From Oscillospiraceae bacterium (GTDB lineage: Bacteria > Bacillota > Clostridia > Oscillospirales > Ruminococcaceae): 58,258 nt of DNA. The DNA lies in NCBI GenBank assembly GCA_900768245.1, contig CAAGCE010000185.1, positions 1 through 58,258 on the forward strand. The letters are read 5' to 3'. The position numbers were made by a program, and so were the translations under genes. Shown one piece after another: positions 50,094 through 58,145 of the stretch. Under the pieces are notes generated by a model that saw only the letters and a list, made by a program, of their open reading frames with translations, made no database searches and was not told the DNA's origin. Positions within the stretch are counted from its first letter, which is position 1; the number at the start of each line of letters is the position of its first letter.

Positions 50094-51206
50094 ATGCCTG
50101 AGAGCGCAGGCGAAAAAACCGAAAAAGCCACCGACCATAAAAGGCGTGAAGAGCGTAAAAAAGGCAACGTTATGCAAAGCAAGGACGTTGTTACGGCGGC
50201 ATTCATACTTATTGTTTTCGCTATGCTTCGTGTGCTTGCAAAGCTTATGCTTACCGTTACCGAGGATTCCTTAGCCTACTGGCTTTCCATCGCAGGTCAC
50301 GGTATGGGCGATAACGGCACTACCATTGAGGGTATGCAGGTCTATGCAAAGCTTGTCCTTGAGGCAGGCAAGGTTATAGTTATTGCCGCAGGACCTATCC
50401 TTCTCGTTTCAATGGCGGTAACCATTATTGCAACAGGCGCACAGACAAAATTCCTCTTTACAAGGGAACAGCTGAAATTTAAATTAGACAAGCTTAATCC
50501 TATCCAGGGCTTTAAGAAAATGTTCTCTGTAAGCTCCCTTTTTGAGCTTGCTAAGTCCATTTTAAAGCTTGTTATTCTTGCTTTTGTCGTTTACGGTGAA
50601 ATTTCCGACCGAATAGTTGACTTTGCAAAGCTTTTTGATATGGAGATAATGAACGCTCTTGTCTATATGGCGGACGCTGTTTATTCCATTGTTATGAAGG
50701 TCGGTATGGTATTTGTTGCCGTTGCCGCAGTCGATGTCCTTTTTCAGTATTTTAAATTTGAAAAGGATATGAAAATGACAAAGCAGGAAGTCAAGGAAGA
50801 ATACAAGAGCCTTGAAGGTGACCCGCAGATCAAGGGAAAAAGACGTCAGATCCAGCGTCAGATGGCTATGAGCCGTATGATGCAGGACGTCCCAAATGCC
50901 GATGTGGTCATAAGAAACCCAACGCATTTTGCGGTGGCTGTAAAATATGATGAATATAAAAACAACGCACCTGTGATCCTTGCCAAGGGTGCTGACAATA
51001 TGGCAATGAGGATCGTTAAGATAGCAGAGGAAAATAAGATCACTATGGTGGAAAACAAGCCCCTTGCAAGAGGTCTTTACGATTCCGTTGAAGTGGGAAG
51101 AGAGATACCTCCCGAATTTTACTCCGCTGTGGCTGAAGTCCTCAGCTTTGTTTACAGGCTTCAGGGCAAGCTTCCGGGCGGCGGACAGAATAAAAATTAC
51201 TACTGA
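50094..51206 (+). CDS. flhB: Flagellar export switch protein FlhB
   Basis: 370 residues. N-terminal EKTEKATDHKRREERKKGNV is typical. Four TM helices follow. The cytoplasmic autocleavage site NPTH is at residues 275-278, with cleavage expected between Asn and Pro. It switches export from hook to filament substrates with FliK. Confidence 0.96.
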   Translation: MPESAGEKTEKATDHKRREERKKGNVMQSKDVVTAAFILIVFAMLRVLAKLMLTVTEDSLAYWLSIAGHGMGDNGTTIEGMQVYAKLVLEAGKVIVIAAGPILLVSMAVTIIATGAQTKFLFTREQLKFKLDKLNPIQGFKKMFSVSSLFELAKSILKLVILAFVVYGEISDRIVDFAKLFDMEIMNALVYMADAVYSIVMKVGMVFVAVAAVDVLFQYFKFEKDMKMTKQEVKEEYKSLEGDPQIKGKRRQIQRQMAMSRMMQDVPNADVVIRNPTHFAVAVKYDEYKNNAPVILAKGADNMAMRIVKIAEENKITMVENKPLARGLYDSVEVGREIPPEFYSAVAEVLSFVYRLQGKLPGGGQNKNYY

Positions 51207-51232
51207 TCTTACCTAAATTATATAGAAAGGCT

Positions 51233-53335
51233 GTGTGTTACAGAAACGTGAACCTGAAAAAATATCTGGACAATGTGGTTACGGTATTTGTAATACTTGC
51301 CATATTCCTTATCATCATACCGCTGCCGACATGGCTGCTGGATATGCTGTTTGTTGTAAATATCGCTTTATCGCTTGTTATTCTGCTCATGACCATGTAT
51401 ATCAAAGAGCCGCTGGAATTTTCAATTTTCCCGTCGCTGCTCCTTATTACGACTATTTTCCGACTTGGTCTGAACATTTCTTCCACAAGACTTATCCTTT
51501 CCCAGCAGGGCAATGCAGGTCACATTGTTGCGGCGTTCGGTTCTTTCGTAATGAAGGGCAATGCTGTTATCGGTTTTATAGTTTTTATCCTTATCACCGT
51601 TGTACAGATGCTTGTTGTTACAAAGGGTGCGGAGCGTGTTGCTGAAGTAACCGCAAGATTTACCCTTGACGCTATGCCCGGTAAGCAGATGGCTATCGAC
51701 GCTGACCTTAACTCAGGTACGATCACAGAGGAAGAGGCTAAGATACGCAGAAGCAAGATACAGAGAGAATCCGATTTCTTCGGAGCTATGGACGGTGCTT
51801 CAAAGTTTATCAAAGGTGACGCAACGTTCTCTATCGTTGCAGCCGTTGTAAACCTTGTGGGCGGTGCGATAATGGGTCTTGTTTTTGACGGTATGGCTTT
51901 TACAGACGTGCTTTCCACCTATACTATGGCTACTGTCGGTGACGGTCTTTGCTCACAGGTGCCTGCACTTCTTATCTCTACTGCAATGGGTATGATCGTT
52001 ACCCGTTCCGCTTCCGAGGGCAGCCTTAACGTTGACATCAAAAAGCAGTTCTCATCTCAGCCGAGAGTTCTTATCATTGCAGGTGCTATTATGCTTGTAA
52101 TGATGCTTATACCCGGATTCCCTAAGGTACAGCTTATTGTTCTCGGTGCAGGTCTTATTTTTCTTGGCGTTATCCTTTTCAGAAATCAGCGTGAGCTTGC
52201 TCTTGCAAATGACAATACTGCAAAGGAAATGGAAGAGAACAAGGAAGCCCTTTCCGAAATGGAATACTACAAGGACATCGACAACGTTTACAAGCTTCTT
52301 GAAGTCGAACCTATCGAAATGGAGCTTGGCTACAGCCTTATCCCGTTGGCTGATGAAAGTGCGGGCGGTACGCTTATCGAACGTATCGTAATTTTCCGTA
52401 AGCAGTTTGCTATTGATATGGGTATGGTTTTCCCGTCTGTAAGAATGAGAGATAACCAGCACATCAACCCTAATCAGTATGTAATAAAGATCAAAGGCGA
52501 GATCGTTGCTCAGGCAGAGGTCCTTATGGATCATTATCTTGCTCTGGACAGCGGCAGCGTCACACATGAAGTTGACGGTATTGATACTGTTGAGCCTGCA
52601 TTCGGTATCCCTGCAAAATGGATACCCGAACAGGACAAGCTCAGAGCCGAGGTCGCAGGTTATACCCTCATTGACCCGACTTCTGTTATCATTACCCACC
52701 TTTCAGAGATAATCAAGACCCATGCACATGAGCTTCTGTCACGTCAGGACGTTAAGACCATGCTTGACAAGCTCAAACAGACCAATCCTACTGTTGTTGA
52801 TGACATTGTTCCGACGATCGTTACTCCTGCTTATTTGCAGAAGGTGCTTTGTCTGCTGCTCAAAGAGAGTATTCCTATCCGTGACCTGCAGACGATACTT
52901 GAAACTATCGCCGATAATCAGCACACTATGAAGGACGTTGATATTACCACGGAATACGTTCGTCAGGCACTTAAACGTACCATTACAAGACGTTTTGCCG
53001 ATGGCGGTCAGATCCGTGTTCTTACACTTGACACAGAAACGGAAAACAAGATCGTGGCTTCTGTTAAAAAGTCCGATCAGGGTTCTTATCTTGCTATGGA
53101 TCCTCAGACGATACAGCTGCTCATTGCTTCGCTCAATGAACAGATAGACAGGGTAAAGGACGTTATTCCGACACCGATAGTTCTGACATCTCCTATCGTC
53201 AGAATTTATTTCAAAAAGCTTGTGGATCAGTTTATCCCGAATATTACCGTGCTTTCCTTCAGCGAAATTGACAACTCGGTCAAGATCCAGGCTGTCGGAA
53301 ACATAGCTTTGGACGATAAGATACCGCAGGCGTGA
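51233..53335 (+). CDS. flhA: Flagellar export channel protein FlhA
   Basis: Up to 700 residues. Eight TM helices in the first ~320 residues, beginning VVTVFVILAIFLIIIPLPTW. The FHIPEP-type cytoplasmic loop has GAMDGASKFIKGDA. A large cytosolic export platform domain follows. The start is uncertain: GTG 51233 is only 2 bases from GAAAGG, and GTG 51248 (x-NLKKYLDN) is 17 bases from it but gives a better N-terminus. The sigma gene follows directly; flhF and flhG, usual next neighbours, are absent. Confidence 0.95.
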   Translation: MCYRNVNLKKYLDNVVTVFVILAIFLIIIPLPTWLLDMLFVVNIALSLVILLMTMYIKEPLEFSIFPSLLLITTIFRLGLNISSTRLILSQQGNAGHIVAAFGSFVMKGNAVIGFIVFILITVVQMLVVTKGAERVAEVTARFTLDAMPGKQMAIDADLNSGTITEEEAKIRRSKIQRESDFFGAMDGASKFIKGDATFSIVAAVVNLVGGAIMGLVFDGMAFTDVLSTYTMATVGDGLCSQVPALLISTAMGMIVTRSASEGSLNVDIKKQFSSQPRVLIIAGAIMLVMMLIPGFPKVQLIVLGAGLIFLGVILFRNQRELALANDNTAKEMEENKEALSEMEYYKDIDNVYKLLEVEPIEMELGYSLIPLADESAGGTLIERIVIFRKQFAIDMGMVFPSVRMRDNQHINPNQYVIKIKGEIVAQAEVLMDHYLALDSGSVTHEVDGIDTVEPAFGIPAKWIPEQDKLRAEVAGYTLIDPTSVIITHLSEIIKTHAHELLSRQDVKTMLDKLKQTNPTVVDDIVPTIVTPAYLQKVLCLLLKESIPIRDLQTILETIADNQHTMKDVDITTEYVRQALKRTITRRFADGGQIRVLTLDTETENKIVASVKKSDQGSYLAMDPQTIQLLIASLNEQIDRVKDVIPTPIVLTSPIVRIYFKKLVDQFIPNITVLSFSEIDNSVKIQAVGNIALDDKIPQA

Positions 53336-53349
53336 AGGGAGTGAGTTTT

Positions 53350-54117
53350 GTGCCTGATATGACTTCTGCCGAAAAGGCTGAAATGCTTAGGCGTTACAAG
53401 GAAACGGGCGACAAGACTCTTAGAAACAACGTTGTTATGGCGTATATGAACATAGTTCGTTACGTCGCTGTTTCCACACGCAATATGTATGCAAAATATG
53501 CTGACAGCGAGGATATTGTCAATGAGGCAACTATCGCTCTTATGTCTGCAATAGAAAGCTTTGACTTTTCCAAAAACGTTAAATTTGAAACCTATGCTTC
53601 CATCAAGGTCAGAGGAGCGGTAATAGACTTTATCAGACGTCAGGACATTGTTCCGAGAAATGTCCGCAGGTTCGTTCATGAATATGACGCTGCCTATGCG
53701 GAGCTTTTCTCAAAGCTGGACAGAGAGCCTACCGATGATGAGCTTGCCGCACATATGCAGATACCGAAAAATAAGTTTGAAAGCTGCGTTGCAAAGGCGG
53801 CTGCGGCTCAGACCCTTTCCTTTGAGGATATGGTCATAAACAATAATTTCGATATGCCCGATGAGGTGTCCGAGGACGGCGTATGGTCGGCGGAGGCATC
53901 TTTATACCGTGAAGAAAAGCTTAAATATCTCGCAAAGGCAATTGCCTCATTAAAAGAAAAGGAACAGCTTGTAATAACCCTTTATTACTACGAAAAGCTT
54001 AAATTTTCAGACATCGGCAAGGTCCTTGAGGTTTCCGAATCAAGAGTATGCCAGATACATTCGCAGGCAGTTGCCAAAATAAAAAAATATATGGCCGATT
54101 ATGTCGGCAGACAATGA
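53350..54117 (+). CDS. sigD: RNA polymerase sigma factor for flagellar operon (sigma-28, SigD/FliA)
   Basis: 255 residues from GTG 53350, with GGGAG 8 bases upstream; an earlier in-frame GTG (53332) overlaps the flhA stop and lacks a site. Region 2 shows NNVVMAYMNIVRYVA, YADSEDIVNEATIALMSAIE and FETYASIKVRGAVIDFIRRQD. Region 3 has PTDDELAAHMQI. Region 4 has LKEKEQLVITLYYYEKLKFS with a helix-turn-helix ending ESRVCQIHSQA. It should transcribe late genes such as flagellin, outside this window. No flgM is seen here. Confidence 0.93.
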   Translation: MPDMTSAEKAEMLRRYKETGDKTLRNNVVMAYMNIVRYVAVSTRNMYAKYADSEDIVNEATIALMSAIESFDFSKNVKFETYASIKVRGAVIDFIRRQDIVPRNVRRFVHEYDAAYAELFSKLDREPTDDELAAHMQIPKNKFESCVAKAAAAQTLSFEDMVINNNFDMPDEVSEDGVWSAEASLYREEKLKYLAKAIASLKEKEQLVITLYYYEKLKFSDIGKVLEVSESRVCQIHSQAVAKIKKYMADYVGRQ

Positions 54118-54130
54118 AAGGATAGATAAT

Positions 54131-54886
54131 ATGCTCAGAGGTTACTACACAGCCGCTAACGGTATTATAAACGAGCAGCGTATTCTTAACGTTATCACCA
54201 ACAATATGGCTAACGTAAAGACAGCCGGATACAAGACTGACACAGCTATCCCTACAACCTTTGCGGAAGAAATGATACTTATAAACGGCAAGTCAAATGC
54301 AAATACAGGTACTATAAGATACAGAACTCTTGATATGACCTATTCAAGTCTGGAGCAGGGCTCTTTTGAAAATACAGGTTCAAGGCTTGATATGGCTCTT
54401 ATCGGAAATGTTTATTTCAACATTGAAAGCCGCAAAACAGGGGAAACTCTTCTCACAAGAAACGGTCAGTTTTCAATTGACGCCGAGGGCTATCTTGCTT
54501 TAGGTTCATCGGGACGTATTCTTGATGAGAACGGTGAGCCTATACAGCTTGGCACTGCTGATTTTACCGTTTCAAAGTACGGTACTGTAACAACAGATGA
54601 CGGCAGGACTTTTAACCTCGGACTTACATATATTGCCGCAAACACCGATGTTGAAAAGGTGGACGACAATATGTTCAGGACATATGACAATGCGGCTGTC
54701 GGAAATATTCCCGCAGATGAAGAATATGAAGTACGTCAGGGCAGCTATGAACGCTCAAACGTTGATATTGCCGATGAGACCATTAAGGCTATGGACGCAC
54801 AGAATGTCTTTACAGCCTGCAGCACAGCCCTTAAGATCATAAACAGCGTAAATCAGATCGCTGCAAACGATCTTGCAAAAATATAA
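54131..54886 (+). CDS. Flagellar hook-basal body protein, FlgF/FlgG family (FlhO-like)
   Basis: 251 residues from ATG 54131 (MLRGYYTAANGIINEQ), with AAAGGA upstream. The rod signature is INEQRILNVITNNMANVKTA. The C-terminal motif is DIADETIKAMDAQNVFTA. Distal rod component; B. subtilis has a similar flhO-flhP pair. Paralogue of the next gene. Confidence 0.92.
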   Translation: MLRGYYTAANGIINEQRILNVITNNMANVKTAGYKTDTAIPTTFAEEMILINGKSNANTGTIRYRTLDMTYSSLEQGSFENTGSRLDMALIGNVYFNIESRKTGETLLTRNGQFSIDAEGYLALGSSGRILDENGEPIQLGTADFTVSKYGTVTTDDGRTFNLGLTYIAANTDVEKVDDNMFRTYDNAAVGNIPADEEYEVRQGSYERSNVDIADETIKAMDAQNVFTACSTALKIINSVNQIAANDLAKI

Positions 54887-54909
54887 ATTAAAGCGAAAGG
54901 ATAGTCGAT

Positions 54910-55641
54910 ATGAGTAAAATCGGATACCATACCGCCGCATCAGGCGTTATAAGCTATCAGACAGCTATGGATATTACCGCTAATAACCTTGCCAATGTTA
55001 ATACAAACGGTTTCAAGGCTTCAAGAGCTTCCTTTGCTGACCTTATTTACACCGAACGAAATACTGACAATGAGGAAGTACAGTTCGGTCACGGTTCAAG
55101 AGTTGACAAGACTGACCTTATGTTTGAGCAGTCACAGGTGCGTTCAACGGGACGTGAGCTTGACTTCGCTGCTCTGGACGAGGGATTCTTTGCCGTTGAA
55201 ACTCCTGAGGGAGATATTCGCTACACAAAGGACGGTGCTTTCTATCTAAGTGCAATGGAGGACGGAACATACCAGCTCTGCGACTCCAACGGCGGCTTTA
55301 TCCTTGATTATGACGGAAACAGAATTACCGTGCCTTTCATTGAGGGTACATCGGATATTGACTCCGTATCCCTTAAAAATATGATAGGTACATACAAGTT
55401 TGAAAATCCTTACGGTCTTGACCAGATAGGAAACAATTATTTTGAAGCAAATCTTTCAAGCGGCGCTGCCGCTGCCGATGATACTGTTACAAAAAAACAG
55501 GGTTATCTTGAAGCGTCATCAACAAGCGTTGCAAACGAAATGTCAAAAGTTATCGAATTTCAGCGTGCATTTCAGCTTAATATCAACATGGTAAAGACTC
55601 ATAATGAACTTGAAGACATTGTAAATAATCTCAGAAATTAA
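54910..55641 (+). CDS. Flagellar distal rod protein, FlgG family (FlhP-like)
   Basis: 243 residues. MDITANNLANVNTNGFKASR at the N-terminus, RELDFAALDEGFFAVETPEG in the middle, and the C-terminal SVANEMSKVIEFQRAFQLN helix. Distal rod. Twenty-three bases after its paralogue. Confidence 0.93.
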   Translation: MSKIGYHTAASGVISYQTAMDITANNLANVNTNGFKASRASFADLIYTERNTDNEEVQFGHGSRVDKTDLMFEQSQVRSTGRELDFAALDEGFFAVETPEGDIRYTKDGAFYLSAMEDGTYQLCDSNGGFILDYDGNRITVPFIEGTSDIDSVSLKNMIGTYKFENPYGLDQIGNNYFEANLSSGAAAADDTVTKKQGYLEASSTSVANEMSKVIEFQRAFQLNINMVKTHNELEDIVNNLRN

Positions 55642-55667
55642 AATGTTTGATTTGAAAGGGTAGAAAA

Positions 55668-56291
55668 ATGAGTATAAAAAATGTTGATGAACTGCAGGAT
55701 ATGCACCTTGATGTGTTAAAAGAGATCGGTAATATTGGTTCGGGCAATGCTGCAAGCGCATTATCCACAATGCTTAACTGCGATACGGATATTTCCGTTC
55801 CTGATGTCAAGCTTCTGGATTTCGATGATGCTGTTAATTTTCTCGGCGGTCCTGAAAATGTTGCTATCGGTATGCTTGTAAACCTTACAGGTGATATTTC
55901 CGGAATGATGCTCTACGTTCTTCAGCACTCATGTGCAAGCAAGATGACAAGCACTATTTTCGGTACGGAGATCGAGGACATTGCAAATATGAATGATATG
56001 GAAAGATCATTTATTTCTGAGGTGGGCAATATTATGTCCGCTTCATATATCAATGCTATCGCATCGCTAACAGGACTTACTATTGATATTTCCGTTCCGC
56101 AGATGTGCGTTGATATGGTCGGTGCTATTTTAAGCGTTCCTGCTGTTCAGTTTGCGCAGATAGGAAACAAGGTACTGTTCATTGACGACAGATTTGTTAT
56201 CGGCGGCAGTGAGGTACAGAGCAATATGATACTCGTTCCTGAAATGAGCTCGCTTGAAACCTTGTTCAGCAGACTGGGAGTTGGTATGTGA
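55668..56291 (+). CDS. cheC: CheY-P phosphatase CheC
   Basis: 207 residues. Two phosphatase motifs are visible: D15/E19/N22 in LDVLKEIGNIGSGNAA, and SFISEVGNIMSASYINAI near residues 115-132. CheC dephosphorylates CheY-P and is stimulated by CheD, the next gene. Preceded by GAAAGGGTAG. Confidence 0.95.
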   Translation: MSIKNVDELQDMHLDVLKEIGNIGSGNAASALSTMLNCDTDISVPDVKLLDFDDAVNFLGGPENVAIGMLVNLTGDISGMMLYVLQHSCASKMTSTIFGTEIEDIANMNDMERSFISEVGNIMSASYINAIASLTGLTIDISVPQMCVDMVGAILSVPAVQFAQIGNKVLFIDDRFVIGGSEVQSNMILVPEMSSLETLFSRLGVGM

Positions 56292-56292
56292 T

Positions 56293-56775
56293 ATGGGAAT
56301 GATAACAGTAGGTATCGCAGACCTTAACATTGCAAAAGAGCCTGATGTGCTTGTTACCTATGCTCTCGGTTCATGCGTCGGAATATGTCTTTATGACCCT
56401 GAGAAGAAAATTGCGGGACTTGCACATATAATGCTTCCTCTGAGCCGTGAGGCTGCAAACGGCGGTGTCGATAATCGCCGCAGATATGCTGACACGGGCA
56501 TTATGGAGCTTATCCAGACTATGTCGCTGGCAGGTGCGTCAACATCACGGCTTGTTGCCAAAATTGCGGGCGGTGCTCAGATGTTCAGTACAAATTCATC
56601 TGTTTTCAATATAGGCGACCGAAATGTTGCTGCTGTAAAAAAGATACTTGCAGCATACAAAATAAAGATCATTGCTGAGGAAACAGGTTCAAATTACGGC
56701 AGAACGGTTTATTTTCACCCCGAAAACGGTATAATGGAAGTCCGTGCCGCAACCAAACAAACTCTTATGGTATAA
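56293..56775 (+). CDS. cheD: Chemoreceptor glutamine deamidase CheD
   Basis: 160 residues from ATG 56293, one base after the cheC stop; a TTG-started longer form within cheC is rejected. Catalytic Cys28 in YALGSCVGICLYD and His45 in AGLAHIMLP are intact, with Thr22 nearby. Deamidates receptor Gln residues and controls CheC. Last gene of the operon; element copy 3 and a strong terminator follow. Confidence 0.95.
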   Translation: MGMITVGIADLNIAKEPDVLVTYALGSCVGICLYDPEKKIAGLAHIMLPLSREAANGGVDNRRRYADTGIMELIQTMSLAGASTSRLVAKIAGGAQMFSTNSSVFNIGDRNVAAVKKILAAYKIKIIAEETGSNYGRTVYFHPENGIMEVRAATKQTLMV

Positions 56776-56777
56776 CA

Positions 56778-56937
56778 ATACTAATAACCAATTAACCTAT
56801 AGACAAATCCTCGGCTGAAATAAGCCCATTCGTCGTCAAGCTCCCTTGTCGGGCGATAAGCCCGCCTGCGGTCGTTTTCCTTGACCGGTCTTATTTCATC
56901 TGTCGGCTTTATCTATAGAACAATTGGTTATTAGTAT
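56778..56937 (+). repeat. CTATAG palindromic element, copy 3
   Basis: Complete 160-bp copy starting 3 bases after the cheD stop. Ends ATACTAAT (56778-56785) and ATTAGTAT (56930-56937). Variable arms AACCAATT (56786-56793) and AATTGGTT (56922-56929) are exact complements. Inner AACCTATAGA/TCTATAGAAC are conserved. The central hairpin CGGGC/GCCCG replaces CAGGC/GCCTG of the other copies, again with pairing kept. Confidence 0.85.
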
Positions 56938-56940
56938 AGA

Positions 56941-56976
56941 ACAGCTGCCGCAGTCTGATTTGCGGCAGCTGTTTTA
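56941..56976 (+). terminator. Terminator of the fla/che operon
   Basis: ACAGCTGCCGCA pairs with TGCGGCAGCTGT around a 7-base loop; TTTTATT follows. Confidence 0.92.
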
Positions 56977-57019
56977 TTACCTGCACTTGCGGTAGAATCG
57001 CTAGCTTGTGCGGGTTTTT

Positions 57020-57192
57020 CTTTTTATTTTTATTGGGGCGGCGGTTTGAATTTTGCTGTAAGCTGTAAGAATCGTTTCCGCCGCAGTCGCAGCATAGTGC
57101 GCACCCTGTTTCGCTCATAGGGCTTCGTGGGTACTTCCGCCGCGGCTGCTTTCTTTGGGCTCGCAGTAAAGTCGGGCGCGTCAAAATAAAAA
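57020..57192. repeat. Small repeat island 5 at a convergent junction
   Basis: Left-end module (TTATTGGGGCGGCGG near 57028, closing CCGCCGCAG) followed directly by the right-end module (CCGCGGCTGC near 57132 through GGGCGCGTC and AAATAAA). It has no GC box or 83-bp hairpin, so it may be the minimal unit of the island family. Confidence 0.75.
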
Positions 57193-57226
57193 ATAAAAAT
57201 AAAGCAAAATTTTGATGTACCCAATA

Positions 57227-57997
57227 TCATTGATGCTTAGCTTTCCATTTTTCTATCAGTCTTTGCAGGACGTCTTTGGGGGCAGTTTTCATTTCGCCGC
57301 CGATATAGCCTGAGTTTTCGCTGTCAAGGGACACCCAGCCCTCGTAATATACAATGCTGCTGTCGGTGATCTCGATTTGAGTGACGGGGGATACGGTGCG
57401 GTATTCGCCGTCTGTTTTTTTCAGCGGGATAAAATAGCGGCTGTTTTCTTCCATTTGGTATGGCGATGTGTCTGACACGGTTATTTTCGGCTCAACGGGG
57501 GAGTCGGAGTAATAGTCCGTTACGCTGAGTTCATAGTAGGTGCAGTCGCCTGAGGCGTACACACGGTCTACAACGGCGTCTACGAAACATTCGGTCTCTA
57601 TGAGTACATTCTCCTCTGAGAAGCTTTCGGTGCTGTATGAGCCGTCTGTGTTGTCCTGAGCGGGGGCTGCGTTTTCTTCGGCAGGTGCGGCGGCATCTAT
57701 ACATTCGTCTGTGTCATATAACGGTGACATTTCTGCGACCTCTGCGGCACCTGTATCGGCGGTCATACTGTTTTTAGGCTCGGAAAATACTGCGGGGATA
57801 ATGAGCATTACGGCTATGCAGGCTGCGGCGGCAGTTATGACCTTTAGGGTAATATGCCTGTTTTTGCGGTCGGTGCTGTCGGCTGTCGGCTTTTTTTCTG
57901 TAAGGCTGCTGTCAATTTTTTGCCACAGCATTTCCATATCGGGTATGGAGTGCATCTGCTCGGTTTGGTATATTTTTTTCAGTTCTTTAAGCGTCAC
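57227..57997 (-). CDS. Anti-sigma-like single-pass membrane protein
   Basis: 256 residues from GTG 57997, with GGGAGGTGCAGGACT upstream. A cytoplasmic N-terminal ~48 residues, one TM helix (about 50-70, VITAAAACIAVMLIIPAVF), then an extracellular Asp/Glu/Ala-rich region and a beta-rich domain of unknown type. It overlaps the end of an ECF sigma gene by 11 bases, the normal arrangement for an anti-sigma factor. No ZAS zinc motif is visible, so the role is inferred from context. Confidence 0.65.
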   Translation of the reverse strand: MTLKELKKIYQTEQMHSIPDMEMLWQKIDSSLTEKKPTADSTDRKNRHITLKVITAAAACIAVMLIIPAVFSEPKNSMTADTGAAEVAEMSPLYDTDECIDAAAPAEENAAPAQDNTDGSYSTESFSEENVLIETECFVDAVVDRVYASGDCTYYELSVTDYYSDSPVEPKITVSDTSPYQMEENSRYFIPLKKTDGEYRTVSPVTQIEITDSSIVYYEGWVSLDSENSGYIGGEMKTAPKDVLQRLIEKWKAKHQ

Positions 57998-58145
57998 AGT
58001 CCTGCACCTCCCTGACGTATTTTTTCAGCTTTGCAATTGCATTTCGGTATTTCCATGCGACCGTTCCCATAGGCTTTCCTATTATTTTGGCAATATCCTT
58101 TAATGTAAAATCGGAAAAAAGCTTCAGATGGACGATTTCTGTAAT
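57987..58145 (-). pseudogene. ECF sigma factor, C-terminal fragment (region 4)
   Basis: In frame and reading towards the anti-sigma gene: EIVHLKLFSDFTLKDIAKII, then GKPMGTVAWKYRNAIAKLKK and the end YVREVQDCDA, a clear sigma-70 region 4 helix-turn-helix. Upstream of the EIVHLK segment, homology stops at about 58145. The frame soon meets TAA (58172-58170). Region 2 and the start codon are absent from the remaining window, so the gene is truncated, probably by the sequence at 58146-58258. Confidence 0.75.
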
